A stretch of DNA of 64,000 nucleotides from Ovis canadensis (Eukaryota > Chordata > Mammalia > Artiodactyla > Bovidae). The notes under the pieces are model-generated. The model saw only the letters and a program-made list of their open reading frames with translations, searched no databases and had not been told where the DNA came from. Positions within the stretch are counted from its first letter, which is position 1; the number at the start of each line of letters is the position of its first letter. Position numbers and translations under genes: made by a program. Location: assembly GCF_042477335.2 (NCBI RefSeq), contig NC_091251.1:28970501-29034500 (forward strand), read 5' to 3'. Positions 22,531-33,931 of the stretch are shown here, piece after piece.

Positions 22531-23284
22531 ATTCCACCATGTGCAGGATAGGCCCAGCATGCACTTTAAAAAAAATGAATAGTTTCTGAAGATTAGCGTT
22601 TGGGTCATCTTAAGGGCCTACATGATAACTGATTTTTGAGAAGTTTCCCTTTTCATTTTCCAAGTCTTTGGAGAGAGCAGTTAGTAGAAAATGTTAATGA
22701 CTAATTTTAGTAAATGACCATTTTGGTGCTCCCAGGTCACTAGGGCCAGCCAGAACTAATTTTCAGAATGGCCCCTTGATGATTCCGGCAACTTGTTTAA
22801 TGTTGACCTAGAGACATGCCATGGGCACGGATCCAGACGATGGCTAAGCCTAGATTTGCTTTACTGCGGACAAGGAAAAGCTGCCGCACTTACTCCATGT
22901 GGATTTCTCATCTGGGAACATTCTCTGGCTTGACTGTTCTTACGTGGGCTGTTGGTTGCAGGTGGTACAAAACCATATGAGGTGGCCGTGGTCATGATTC
23001 TCATTAAAATCCCTCAGGAGCCCTGATCCCACAGCAGTTTCATAGTTTTGTTTCACTCCCCTCTGGAATGCCAGAGATATGCCGTCCTCTTCTATCACCC
23101 ACGTGGTTTGTGCAGACCTGGCTACTGGTTTCTCTCCCGTGTTCCCTCTACCCTTCTGAGACAGCTCTCAGGAAGAACCTAACAACCATCTCCTTGCACC
23201 CAGATAGATATATTCAAATAGAAACGACTGTAGCTCCTCTCCTGGACTTAGTTTAAGGCCCCTCACTATGGCATCTTGACCGTT
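22531..23284. other. Unique DNA, candidate regulatory stretch
   Basis: The segment 22650-22830 contains clustered homeobox-type motifs ('taatgactaattttag', 'aactaattttcag') and no recognised repeat. No coding evidence was found. Confidence 0.35.
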
Positions 23285-23511
23285 AGTGCTAGTGATATTG
23301 CTAAGTCGCTTCAGTCATGTCAGACTCTTTGCAACCCTGTGGATCTGAGCCTGCTAGGCTCCTCGGTCCATGGAATTCTCCAGGCAATACTGGAGTGGGT
23401 TGCCATTTCCTTCTCCAGGGGATCTTCCCAACTCAGGGATCGAACCTGTATCTCTTCCATCTCCTGCATTGGCAGGCAGGTTCTTTACTACTAGTGCCAC
23501 CTGGGAAGTCT
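23285..23511 (-). mobile_element. Bov-tA SINE
   Basis: It is reverse oriented: 'gctaagtcgcttcagtcatg' opens the Bov-A unit and the tRNA head ends at 'ccacctgggaagtct'. Both halves are present. I could not settle a TSD. Confidence 0.92.
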
Positions 23512-24112
23512 AATATATTCACTGTTGGCTCTTGTTAAGGGGACGTGAATCCAGCTGGCAAGGAAACTGTTTGCTGAGGACCAGGTTGCTCTCAGTTCTG
23601 AACTCATGCCCAGTGGCTGGTTACTCCCCTACAACAAAGATTAGCCCCAAGAAGGAGGCTGTTTTCCTAGGCCTTCATCATTCCAACATGGCGGCTGCTT
23701 TGGCTTGTTCACAAGGGCCCTCTCATTCCAAGCTTCTGGTCATAATCTGCACAACGTCTGACACCTAATAGGCCTTCACCTAATGGGAGCTTTGTTGATG
23801 GATGGATTCACCATCATACTGCTTCGTCACCAGAACAGAAGAACCCTAGTCCCTGTGGGCCTTTTCCAACCACATGGTTTGGCATATAGCCTGGGGCTGC
23901 CTCGCCATCATTTTTCACTGCCCTCCTCAAAGGTTGGCCTCTCCTGTAACCTTTTCAGTTGCTCCAGCTTCCCTGGAGTGTTGACTTAGGTGGAGAGCGG
24001 AGAGCGTGCTCCGTCTCTAACCTCTGTGTGTTTGCTCAGCAGAGGAGCAAGCATTAGGTCCGCTTGACTCCGCGAGCACACAGGTTCCTCTGTCTTTACA
24101 GGAGTGTCCTCT

Positions 24113-24168
24113 GGAGGGGGCGCGGCTGGGGAAGGGAGGGTGCAGGAGGTGGGGGGTGGAGGGGGGTT
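24113..24168 (+). other. G-run cluster, quadruplex-type motif
   Basis: Successive runs of three or more G (for example 'ggggaagggagggtgcagg' and 'ggtggggggtggaggggggt') are spaced by short loops, meeting the usual sequence pattern for an intramolecular G-quadruplex. A few CpGs lie nearby ('gggggcgcggctggggaag'). Whether it folds or matters is not known. Confidence 0.6.
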
Positions 24169-24218
24169 GCCTGCAGCTTCCTGTTCTGCTGCCGGTTATC
24201 ACAGGCTGTTCTAATGCT

Positions 24219-24291
24219 GCTCAAACAATATTGAGAATAACCCCGGCTCAATAGCACCAGTGTTAGGCTGCAAAGTCAATATTGGCTGAGC
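24219..24291. other. Inverted repeat with CAATATTG cores
   Basis: The arms 'gctcaaacaatattga' (24219-24234) and 'tcaatattggctgagc' (24276-24291) pair at 14 of 16 positions around a 41-base loop. Each arm holds the self-complementary core 'caatattg' or a near match. A third 'gctcaat' sits in the loop. It could form a hairpin or present paired protein-binding sites. No ncRNA family was recognised. Confidence 0.65.
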
Positions 24292-25995
24292 AAACAGGGT
24301 GAGTAAGGAGTTGCTATTTGCGTAGCTATGTGTACTTGTGGCTCCGGCTGCCTCGACAGGGCCCTTGGAAATGAGCGAGAAGGGAGGTGGTGTCTGGAGG
24401 TGGAGGGGCTTGGGGGGAGGGCTAGGCCAGAGCTATTGACAGTTGGGGCTGGATCTTTCTTTGTTGTGGGTTGCCTGTCCTATGTGTTATAGGGCGTTGA
24501 GCAGTGTCCCCGCCCTCCACTCACTAGATGCTGGTAGCTCCCCCTCCTCAGGCGTGACAACAGAAATGTCTCTAGATGTTGCCAAATGTCCCTGAGGGGC
24601 CGTCTCCTTGTGCAGAGACCCAATGGAGGAACGGGAGGGGGTGAAGGGTGAGGTCCTCCCCGTCTCCATCTCGGGTGGCCAGTCTCTCATGAGTGCCCAG
24701 AAAAGCCAGCTTCTTTAAGAAATGAACGCCATGTCCAAGTGCCTCTTCAGTGTAAGAGGCCTTTCAGCCACTGGCTGGGTGTCTGTGGCCGCCTCCTCAC
24801 CCTTGCCCTGTCTTGGAACCCTCAGTTTCCACCCAGAAAGAGAGGCTGTTGGACACTCAGATACTTTTCATCTGTCTCTCTCTTATAGAGTTCCTGGCAT
24901 GTTTCACTCTGGCCGGTGACCTTCTCAGTCACACCCGCCTATTTATAACACTTCATCCCTTGCTCCCCATCCTGCTCTTTGCCACCCAGGAGTTGACTTG
25001 TGCGCTTTTGAGTCCTGCAGGAAGCCAAGGCTGGACCCCCGGGGAAGGGCACGCTGGCTACAGGGGCCTCCCTGGGCACAGGCTGCTCTGCAGAGTCACC
25101 TCCAGGCTCACCTTTGGTTCTCCCTTGGGAGGTCGAGAGAGGAAGTGTTTATAGCCTGGAGCTCGCATGGACTGTGTCAGGGGCTTTCTGTGTCATAACC
25201 ACTGTTCTTGCTGCTGGCCCTTCGGGCAGGAAGATGTCCCGAGAGCCCAGGCAGAACAGCTCTGGCTACATCTGGTCATGCAACCCAGCCTGGAGCCTTC
25301 TTCTCCAGGCTGGGGTCTCCATATGGCATGGCTAGGATGGGTGAGCAATGACGATGATGACACCCGCCATTAAGTGAGTCTGGGGGGACATTCCTTTCCT
25401 GCATATTGCTCCCTTTACTGTGATGGGAGCAGGAAGCAGAAGGCCATCCCTGGGCAGCCAGAATGATGTGGGTCCTGTCTACCGTACTCATTGGCTTTGG
25501 CTCCAGGGAAGTGGCATCTTAGGAGGAAGGAAGGCTCCTATGTGCTCAGATATTTTGAAGGAAGGAAATATTTTTAGTTAGGAAGGAAGACATGGGCAGT
25601 TAGAGCAGAGCCGGACCAGAGTTGAGCAGTTTCAGTGTGTTTAAGCAGCTACAGAAGGGCAGAAAGGTTTTGTTTTGGCATTTTTTCTTTTTCTAAAGTC
25701 AACACTTCTCCTTGCAGCACCCCAAGAGAGGGGGCCTCACTCTCATCCTCTGCCTTCCTTCCTCACACCTCTGTCCCTTAGACGGGACAGGAGAAGTGGT
25801 GCGAGAATCTTGCTGAAGACACGGACGTCCCAAACGGTGATGTCTCATAGGGCCATGGAAGTCCTTCAGAATTTCTCAGATCCACTGCCTGATTTCTTTA
25901 GAAACTTGGTTGGAGACAGTTTGGCCTGTTTCTGACTCCCTGCTGGTGAGTTTCTCTTCCTGTTCAGAAGGTGGTGTGCAGAGGGGCTGTCTTGG

Positions 25996-26115
25996 GACTT
26001 CTTTAGTAATCCACCGGTTAAGATTTTGTGCTTCGACTGTAGGGGGCACCAATTTGATCACTGATCAGATAACTAAGATCTCTTGTGCCACTCAGTGTGG
26101 CCAAGAAAAAGAGGG
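25996..26115 (+). mobile_element. CHR-type SINE, diverged
   Basis: 'gggacttctttagtaatcca', then 'gttaagattttgtgcttcga', 'gggggcaccaatttgatcac' and an end 'gtgtggccaagaaaaagagg' follow the CHR head order. The B-box region is decayed. Confidence 0.75.
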
Positions 26116-26339
26116 CAGGTGGCACTGTGGTTGTGGATAGAAAAGCCTCGGGGCAGGTAGCAAGGGGGATGACGAAGGCGGCTCTGGGTTCGGCATGATG
26201 GCTCCAGCCAGAGACCCTTGCTCCCCTCTCTCTTGTATCCCGAGATTCCACGTCAGATTTTAGCCGAGTAGAGGCTTCTACTGTTTAGAAAAGAGCAGTT
26301 GCAGTTGTAGTAGAAAATGATTTGACTCTCAGGCCAGGG

Positions 26340-26540
26340 GTAACTGAGTTCTTATCCATGTCCCTCCACTTACTGGCCATATCCCCTAAGGTGATCTAAG
26401 TGTTCTGAGCATTAGTTGCCCTGCCTGCAATGTGAGAGTAGTAACATTCAGCCCATGAGGCTGCTATGAGAATACAGTGAGGTTGCCTGTGTACCTGGTA
26501 AAGGTGCTGTCACAGTGTCACAAGTGCTCAGTAAATGTTC
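26340..26540 (+). mobile_element. MIR SINE relic
   Basis: Forward MIR order is seen: 'ccacttactggccatatccc', 'cattagttgccctgcctgc', 'aatgtgagagtagtaacatt', 'gctgctatgagaatacagtg' and 'caagtgctcagtaaatgttc'. Confidence 0.7.
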
Positions 26541-26636
26541 ATCCTCCAGGACCCGCATGCGTCACCCGCCTGACCCTGCCCAGCTTCACGACCCAGCCTA
26601 TGTTCAGCTCTACGGGGAATTTCACTTCTCCAGCCC

Positions 26637-29531
26637 TCAATCAACCCTTCCTTTTTTGAGTTCAGTTGAGTCGCTCAGTCGTGTCCGACTCTTTGTGACC
26701 CCATGAATTGCAGCACGCCAGGCCTCCCTGTCCATCACCAACTCCTGGAGTTCACTCAAACTCATGTCCATCGAGTTGGTATTACCTTCCAGGCATCTCA
26801 TCCTCTGTCGTCCCCTTCTCCTCCTGCCCCCAGTCCCTCCCAGCAGCAGGGTCTTTTCCAATGAGTCAACTCTTTGCATGAGGTGGTCAAAGTATTGAAG
26901 TTTCAGCTTCAGCATCAGTCCTTCCAATGAATACCCAAGACTGATCTCCTTTAGAATGGACTGGTTGGATTTCCTTGCAGTCCAAGGGACTCTCAAGAGT
27001 CTTCTCCAACACCATAGTTCAAAAGCATCAATTCTTCGGCTCTCAGCTTTCTTCACAGTCCAACTCTCACATCCATACATGACCACTGGAAAAACCATAG
27101 CCTTGTCTGGACGGACCTTTGTTGGCAAAGTAATGTCTCTGCTTTTGAATATGTTATCTAGGTTGGTCATAACTTTCCTTCCAAGAAGTAAGCGTCTTTT
27201 AATTTCATGACTACAGTCACCATCTGCAGTGATTTTGGAATCCAAAAAATTAAAGTCTGACACTGCTTCCAATGTTTTCCCATCTATCTGCCATGAAGTG
27301 ATGGGACCAGATGCCATGATCTTAGTTTTCTGAACATTGAACTTTAAGTCAAACTTTTCACTCTCCTCTTTCACTTTCATCAAGAGGCTCTTTAGTTTCT
27401 CTTCACTTTCTGCCATAAAGGTGGTGTCATCTCCATATCTGAGGTTATTGATATTTCTCCCAGCAATCTTGATTCCAGCTTGTGCTTCTTTCAGCCCAGC
27501 GTTTCTCGTGATGTACTCTGCATAAAAGTTAAATAGGCAAGGTGACAATATACAGCCTTGACATACTCCTTTTCCTATTTGGAACCAGTCTGTTGTTCCA
27601 TGTCCAGTTCTAACTGTTGCTTCTTGACCTGCATATAGGTTTCTCAAGAGACAGGTCAGGTGGTCTGGTATTCCCATCTCTTTCAGAATTTTCCGCAGTT
27701 TATTGTGATCCACACAAAGGCTTTGGCATAGTCAATAAAGCAGAAATGGATGTTTTCCTGAAACTCTCTTCCTTTTTTGATGATCCAGCGGATGTTGGCA
27801 ATTTGATCTCTGGTTCCTCTGCCTTTTGTAAAACCAGCTTGAACATCTGGAAGTTCATGGTTCATGTATTGCTGAAGCCTGGCTTGGAGGATTTTGAGCA
27901 TCACTTTACTAGCGTGTGAGATGAGTGTGATTGTGCAGTAGTTTGAGCATTCTTTGGCATTGCCTTTCTTTGGGATTGGAATGAAAACTGACCTTTTCCA
28001 GTCCTGTGGCCACTGCTGAGTTCCCCAAATTTGCTGTCATATTGAGTGCAGCACTTTCACAGCATCATCTTTTAGGATTTGAAATAGCTCAACTGGAATT
28101 CCATCACCTCCACTAACTTTGTTCGTAGTGATGCTTTCTAAGGCCCACTTGACTTCACATTCCAGGATGTCTGGCTCTAGGTGAGTGATCACACCATCAT
28201 GATTATCTGGGTCGTGAAGATCTTTTTCATACAGCTCTTCTGTGTATTCTTGCCACCTCTTCTTAATATCTTCTGCTTCTGTTAGGTCCATACCACTGCT
28301 GTCCTTTATCGAGCCCATCTCTGCATGAAATGTTCCCTTGGTATCTCTAATTTTCTTAAAGAGATCTCTGGTCTTTCCCATTCTATTGTTTTCCTCTATT
28401 TCTTTGCATTGATCACTAATGAAGGCTTTCTTATCTCTCCTTGCTATTCTTTGGAACTCTGCATTCAAATGGGTATATCTTTCCTTTTCTCCTTTTCTTT
28501 TCGCTTCTTTTCTTTTCACAGCTATTTTTAAGGCCTCCTCAGACAGCCATTTTGCTTCTTTGCATTTCTTTTTTCTTGGGGATAGTCTTGATCCCTGTCT
28601 CCTGTACAATGTCATGAACCTCCATCCATAGTTCATCAGGCACTCTGTCTATCAGATCTAGTCCCTTAAATCTATTTCTCACTTCCACTGTATAATCATA
28701 AGGGATTTGATTTAGGTCATACCTGAATGATCTAGTGGTTTTCCCTACTTTCTTCAATTGGAATCTGAATTTGGCAATAAGGAGTTCATGATCTGAGCCA
28801 CAGTCAGCTCCTGGTCTTGTTTTTGTTGACTGTATAGAGCTTCTCCATCTTTGGCTGCAAAGAAAATAATCAATCTGATTTCGGTGTTGACCATCTGGTG
28901 ATGTCCATGTGTAGAGTCTTCTCTTGTGTTGTTGGAAGAGGGTGTTTGCTATGACCAGTGTGTTGTCTTGGCAAAACTCTATTAGCCTTTGCCCTGCTTC
29001 ATTCTGTGTTCCAAGGCCAAATTTGCCTGTTACTCCAGGTGTTTCTTGACTTCCTACTTTTGCATTCCAGTCCCCTATAATGAAAAGGACATCTTTTTGG
29101 GTGTTAGTTCTACAAGGTCTTGTAGGTCTTCATAGAACCATTCAACTTCAGCTTCAGCGTTACTGGTTGGGGCATAGACTTGGATTACAGTGATATTGAA
29201 TGGTTTGCCTTGGAAATGAACCGAGATCATTCTGTCGTTTTTGAGATTGCATCCAAGTACTGCATTTCGGACTCTTGTTGACCATGATGGCTACTCCATT
29301 TCTTCTAAGGGATTCCTGCCCACAGTAGTAGATATAATGGTCATCTGAGTTAAATTCACCCCTTCCAGTCCATTTTAGTTTGCTGATTCCTAGAATGTCG
29401 ACGTTCACTCTTTCCATCTCCTGTTTGACCACTTCCAATTTACCTTGATTCATGGACCTGACATTCCAGGTTCCTATGCAATATTGCTCTTTACAGCATC
29501 GGACCTTGCTTCTATCACCAATCACATCCAC
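26637..29531 (-). pseudogene. BovB ORF2 remnant (endonuclease + reverse transcriptase)
   Basis: The family protein nicks target DNA and reverse transcribes its RNA in the nucleus. The reading is split over at least five frames: 29531-29160 ('GTWNVRSMNQGK', endonuclease start), then 'GDWNAKVG'- and 'SDHELL'-type endonuclease motifs in other frames near 29065 and 28795, then 28757-28539, 28636-28037, 27904-27683 and 27713-26637. RT motif A is seen as 'FIDYAKAF', immediately followed by what looks like a 4-nt deletion near 27715-27725 relative to the family. RT motif C is 'YGDD' at 27426-27437. A premature break after 'GVAIMVNK' disrupts the endonuclease. No functional enzyme is expected. Confidence 0.92.
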
Positions 29532-30087
29532 AGCTGGGTATTGTTTTTACTTTGGCTCCATCCCTTCATTCTTTCTGAAGTCATTTCTCCACTGATCTCG
29601 TATAGCATATTGGGCACTTACCGACCTGGGAAGTTCCCCTTTCAGTATCCTATCATTTTGCCTTTTCATACTGTTCATGGGTTCTCAAGGCAAGAATACT
29701 GAAGTGGTTTGCCATTCCCTTCTCCAGTGGACCACATTCTCTCAGACCTCTCCACCATGACCTGTCCATCTTGGGTGGCCCCACACGATGTGGCTTAGTT
29801 TCATTGAGTTGGACAAGGCTGTGAGGAGCGGCGGCTGCGTGGGCGCAGGAGGGCTGAGAGGAGCTACTCCACGTTCAAGGTCAGGAGGGGAGGCCGTGAG
29901 GAGCTATCCCTCGTCTGGAGTAAGGAGCAGCAGCTGCACTTTGCTGGAGCAGCTGTGAAGAGATACACCACGTCCAAGGTAAGAGAAACCCTAGTAAGAT
30001 GGTAGGTGTTGCGAGAGGGCATTAGAGGGCAGACACACTGAAACCATAATCACAGAAAACTAGCCAATCTGATCATATGGACCGCAG
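26661..30087 (-). mobile_element. Near-full-length BovB LINE (RTE clade)
   Basis: This minus-strand retrotransposon of 3,427 bp carries, in its own 5'-3' order: a GC-rich 5' UTR (about 30087-29600), an AP-type endonuclease region, a reverse transcriptase region and the short 3' end shared with Bov-tA. Flanking 11-bp direct repeats differ at one base: 'ccttttttgag' (26650-26660) and 'ccttctttgag' (30088-30098). That supports one insertion event with both ends kept, rare for LINEs, which are usually 5' truncated. The ORF is broken, so the copy is dead. BovB's patchy presence in ruminants and squamates is generally explained by horizontal transfer. Confidence 0.95.
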
Positions 30088-30119
30088 CCTTCTTTGAGAG
30101 ATGGAGACTAATAGAAAGA

Positions 30120-30260
30120 ACACGAGATCAAAAGACTCGGCTTTGAGTTCCAACTCAGGCACTCAATAGCTGTAAGACCTCAGGTTAGGTAACCTCTCTG
30201 AGCTTTTGTGTCTTCATCTGTAGAATGGGCCCAATGATACTTTCCTCAGAGGTAACAAGA
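30120..30260 (+). mobile_element. MIR SINE
   Basis: 'gctttgagttccaactcagg', 'caatagctgtaagacctcag', 'taacctctctgagcttttgt' and 'cttcatctgtagaatgggcc' follow the MIR consensus order closely. Confidence 0.85.
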
Positions 30261-31345
30261 CCTCAGGGCAAAGCAGTGCTTTAGAGAGGCTGGCATAATG
30301 GTGCAGATTTCTTGGCCCTTCTGCCCAGAGCTTCTGAAGCTGCTGGCCTGAGTGGAGCCTGAGAATCTGCATTCTAGGTAAGCAGGTGAGGGGTTGTGAC
30401 ATGGACAGCTCACTGAGAAATGACACAGTGTGTGTGTGGCCTCAGCATCCCAGGGCCCTCACCAAGTGGCACCTATGAGGATGCCACCTGGTACCCCACT
30501 CTTCTGCCCAGGCGTTCAGGCAGAGCAGCCAGCAGTCTTCTCAGGCATGACTGGGGTCCCCTGTGGTGACATCACGCTTCAGTCACTGCTCAGTTCCTCC
30601 GGCCCCACCCACTCTTGTCCAAGGCTGCAGCCATCATTTGTGACGAGGGTATTGCCCATGGCTATGTGCCACTAAGCCATGTCAGGTGGGGGTGAGATCC
30701 CAGGGAGAATATGGGGCGGCTGCTCTGGGCAACTTGGTTTCAGAGTTGCCACTGGGCCCTAAAACTGTGCAAAGTGCTAGGGAGGGCCTCAGGCTAAAAG
30801 CTCCTCAAGGCCTCTGACGAACACCTTATGCTACTGGAGCTGAAAATTGTCCAAGGACTGGATAGGACACAGACGCTGTCCCTTCCCCACTAGATGCCAT
30901 GCTCCCAAGGCAGTGCTCACATGCTCCCTTCCTGAAGCTCCATGGGATCTCACAAGGGCTGGTGCAGAGTCTACACCTTGTATGGCCTTGTGGGACTGGC
31001 TGTAACTCTGAGGGGATGGGCAGCTCTGCATGATGCTTTTTGCCTCCTCTCAGCCCCATCCTCTATGGAGGCTCAGGCTGCAATGACACTTCTCATCTCC
31101 ACCATCCCTGTGATTATACGCCCCTGTATTCATCTAGGGCTTTGGCACCTGAGCAATCACAGTCTTTCTCCTCCCAAAGGCTTGCCATCATCCCAGGGGC
31201 CTTCAGCATCCTTGTGTGTGACATCACTCACACCTCCTGGGCCCCCTAAACCTTTTCAGATCTGATGGCCATCATCACCACTTCATGCCGCCACTCACAC
31301 CTTCAGTTCTACCCTAAACGCCAGGGATTCCCAAAGCTGGCTACC
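30261..31345. other. Unique DNA with MER5/MER20-like traces
   Basis: 'gcctgagaatctgcattcta' at about 30357 resembles the end of a MER5-type hAT MITE. Near 31320-31345, 'gattcccaaagctggctacc' resembles the start of a related MITE that may continue at 32418 beyond the BovB. No coding signal was seen. Confidence 0.35.
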
Positions 31346-31358
31346 ATCAGCACCACTT

Positions 31359-32404
31359 CAGTTCAGTTCAGTTCAGTCGCTCAGTCGTGTCCGACTCTTT
31401 GCGACCCCATGAATCACAGCACGCCAGGCCTCCCTGTCCATCACCAACTCCCAGAGTTCACTCAAACTCATGTCCATCGAGTCAGTGATGCCATCCAGCC
31501 ATCTCATCCTCGGTCGTCCCCTTCTCCTTCTGCCCCTAATCCCTCCCAGCATCAGAGTCTTTTCCATTGAGTCAACTCTTCGCATGAGGTGGCCAAAGTA
31601 CTGGAGTTTCAGCTTCAGCATCATTCCTTCCAAAGAAATCCCAGGGCTGATCTCCTTTAGAATGGACTGGTTGGATTTCCTTGCTGTCCAAGGGACTCTC
31701 AAGAGTCTTCTCCAACACCACAGTTCAAAAGCATCAATTCTTTGGCGCTCAGCTTTCTTCACAGCCCAACTCTCACATCCATACATGACCACTGGAAAAA
31801 CCATAGCCTTGACTAGACGGACCTTTGTTGGCAAAGTAATGTCTCTGCTTTTGAATATGCTATCTAGGTTGGTCATAACTTTTCTTCCAAGGAGTAAGCG
31901 TCTTTCAATTTCATGGCTACAGTCACCATCTGCAGTGATTTTGGAGCCCCCCAAAATAAAGTCTGACGATGTTTCCCCGTCTATTTCCCATGAAGTGATG
32001 GGACCAGATGCCATGATCTTCATTTTCTGAATGTTGAGCTTTAAGCCAACTTTTTCACTCTCCTCTTTCACTTTCATTAAGAGGCTTTTTAGCTCCTCTT
32101 CAGTTTCTGCCATAAGGGTGGTGTCATCTCCATATCTGAGGTTATTGATATTTCTCCCTGAGATCTTGATTCCAGCTTGTGCTTCTTGTAGCCCAGCGTT
32201 TCTCATGATGTACTCTGCATATAAGTTAAATAAGCAGGGTGACAATATACAGCCTTGACGTACTCCTTTTCCTATTTGGAACCAGTCTGTTGTTCCATGT
32301 CCAGTTCAAACTGTTGCTTCCTGACCTGCATATAGGTTTCTCAAGAGACAGGTCAGGTGGTCTGGTATTCCCATCTCTTTCAGAATTTTCCACAGTTTAT
32401 TGTG
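31359..32404 (-). mobile_element. BovB LINE, 5'-truncated (1.05 kb)
   Basis: The 3' end starts with (CAGTT)n at 31359 and the copy is cut off at about 32404, within the RT region just downstream of motif A. A 13-bp TSD, 'atcagcaccactt', is perfect at 31346-31358 and 32405-32417, though its first bases overlap BovB-like 'gatc' by microhomology. The sequence is close to the other BovB 3' ends here, so it is a fairly young copy. Confidence 0.96.
31373..32245 (-). pseudogene. BovB reverse transcriptase C-terminal fragment
   Basis: A single 290-codon frame is open and covers the RT fingers/palm end and the C-terminal region. It has '[13 protein letters not shown]' near the start, the catalytic 'YGDD' at 32123-32134 and the basic '[12 protein letters not shown]' stretch near the end. 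The endonuclease and the first RT motifs are absent because of 5' truncation, so it cannot act alone. The frame is longer than in the neighbouring older copies, consistent with recent insertion. Confidence 0.9.
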
Positions 32405-32417
32405 ATCAGCACCACTT

Positions 32418-32820
32418 AAAGGTTATAAAATATAGATTCCCAGGTACCAGAAACTCCAGAAATGGGACCCTGGGTTTAACTTGGCATGCTGGCAATCAGC
32501 CAGGTTAGGGGCCGCTGGGTCTTGTCATCCTCTTTTGCGGTGCTTTCTGGAACTTAGCCTGGCAGCAGCCTATCCTCTACCCCATGGGCTGCTGCCAGGT
32601 CCCTTCCTGACCGTACTCGGTTTCCTCATCAAGTCTTCCAGGCTTCTGATCCTTCTCTTCTCGCCCCTCAGTTTCCTCCTGTCTTATTGTCTATTGCATC
32701 AGCCTGGACTGTGGGAACCACATGTCGATACTTGCAAACCCATACGCTTGTCCTTTATCCCTGCTTGCTTCTCACTGCCCCTGTCAATGGAGCCAAAGGG
32801 CAGCCCTCTCCACTCTAACA
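32418..32820. other. Unique DNA after BovB, MITE-like start
   Basis: The first 90 bases ('tagattcccaggtaccagaa', 'gggaccctgggtttaac') look like an old MER5/MER20-type MITE interrupted by the BovB. The rest is unique. A 155-codon ORF (32481-32948) runs into the next BovB and is not a gene. Confidence 0.4.
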
Positions 32821-33281
32821 GTTCAGTTCAGTTCAGTCACTCAGTCGTGTCCGACTCTTTGCGACCCCATGAACCACAGCACGCCAGGCCTCCCTGTCCA
32901 TTATCAACTCCCGGAGTTCACTCAAACTCATGTCCATCGAGTCAGTGATGCCATCCAGCCATCTCATCCTCTGTCGCTCCCTTCTCCTCCTGCCCCAATC
33001 CCTCCCAGCATCAGAGTCTTTTCCAATGAGTCAGCTCTTCGCATGAGGTGGCCAAAGTACTGGAGTTTCAGCTTCAGCATCATTCCTTCCAAAGAAATCC
33101 CAGGGTTGATCTCCTTCAGAATGGACTGGTTGGCTCTCCTTGCAGTCCAAGGGACTCACAAGAGTCTTCTCCAGCACCACAGTTCAGAAACATCAGTTCT
33201 TCGGTGCTCAGCTTTCTTCACAGTCCAACTCTCACATCCATATATGACCACTGGAAAAACCATAGCCTTGACTAGACGGAC
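32821..33281 (-). mobile_element. BovB LINE 3' fragment
   Basis: (GTTCA)n begins at 32821 and the match ends abruptly at 'gactagacggac' (33281). It covers the same ORF2 C-terminal region as the two larger copies. No TSD was seen. The absence of a clear right-hand repeat may reflect later deletion or mispriming. Confidence 0.93.
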
Positions 33282-33931
33282 AATGCCCTGGAATTGCTGC
33301 ATCACAAACATGCAAGGAATCCACATCCCCTTGGGTTCTTTGGGCTGCCTGGCAATCCTCTCCTGAGCTGTCAGCCCCATCTCCTAGTTCCCCTCCACAG
33401 CCATTTCTAGCTTCCAGTGTTACCTTCACCTCCTCCATCCCAGCACCCCACACCTTGTGCACCCACTGTGTCCTGAGCAAGTCAGACAGGGCCCTTGCCC
33501 TACAGGAGCCTAAAGTGAGGGACAGGCAAGCAAGCATCATCAGTCTCTGGTTGTGAAGAAGGCCAAGTGCAACACTGGGCTGCCTGCCTCACAGGAAAAT
33601 GAAGCCATGAGGTAGAAACTGCTTTCAACAACCAGCCCCACTCTGTTTGTACACCTGGGGGGCCCACAACCCCGGTCTCCTTGCTTGTTTTCTTGCTGGA
33701 AGAGGAGCCCTTCCTCCTTTACCATCACACTCTCCCTCCTCTGCCTCCTGGAGCTCCCCTTCCCTGTCAGGCCTGTCAGGGATCAGGTCCTCTTCAAAAG
33801 TCCAACCTCCTCTTTTTCATTACCTCATCCCTTTCAGCTCCATCTCTTTTTTTTTTTTAATTGGTCATAATATTAACTGTTTGCTGAACCTCATGCAGGT
33901 CAGTCTCATGGACAAAATTACTCACAGAGAA
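33282..33931. other. Unique noncoding interval
   Basis: A T-run lies at about 33847-33858. Several short ORFs overlap on both strands (33232-33540, 33540-33728, 33647-34171) without domains. Nothing was recognised. Confidence 0.4.

Larger units (their letters stand above)
23512..25995. other. Unique GC-variable interval with structured elements
   Basis: This is the longest stretch without a recognised repeat. It holds the G-run cluster at 24113-24168 and an inverted repeat at 24219-24291, both listed separately. Several short ORFs near 24720-25370 have no domain. No exon could be proven, although 'acagggtgagtaagg' at about 24294-24308 resembles a 5' splice site. Confidence 0.4.

Noticed and set aside
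29160..29531. The 123-codon endonuclease-like ORF as a host AP endonuclease gene
   Set aside because: Its position and motifs fit the BovB ORF start inside a TSD-bounded element. It breaks off mid-domain.
31470..32030. A recurrent plus-strand protein ('[17 protein letters not shown]') in several long ORFs (also near 2943-3437, 26956-27210, 32722-33366, 60215-60700)
   Set aside because: It is the antisense translation of the BovB ORF2 end. It recurs because BovB recurs. It is not a protein family.
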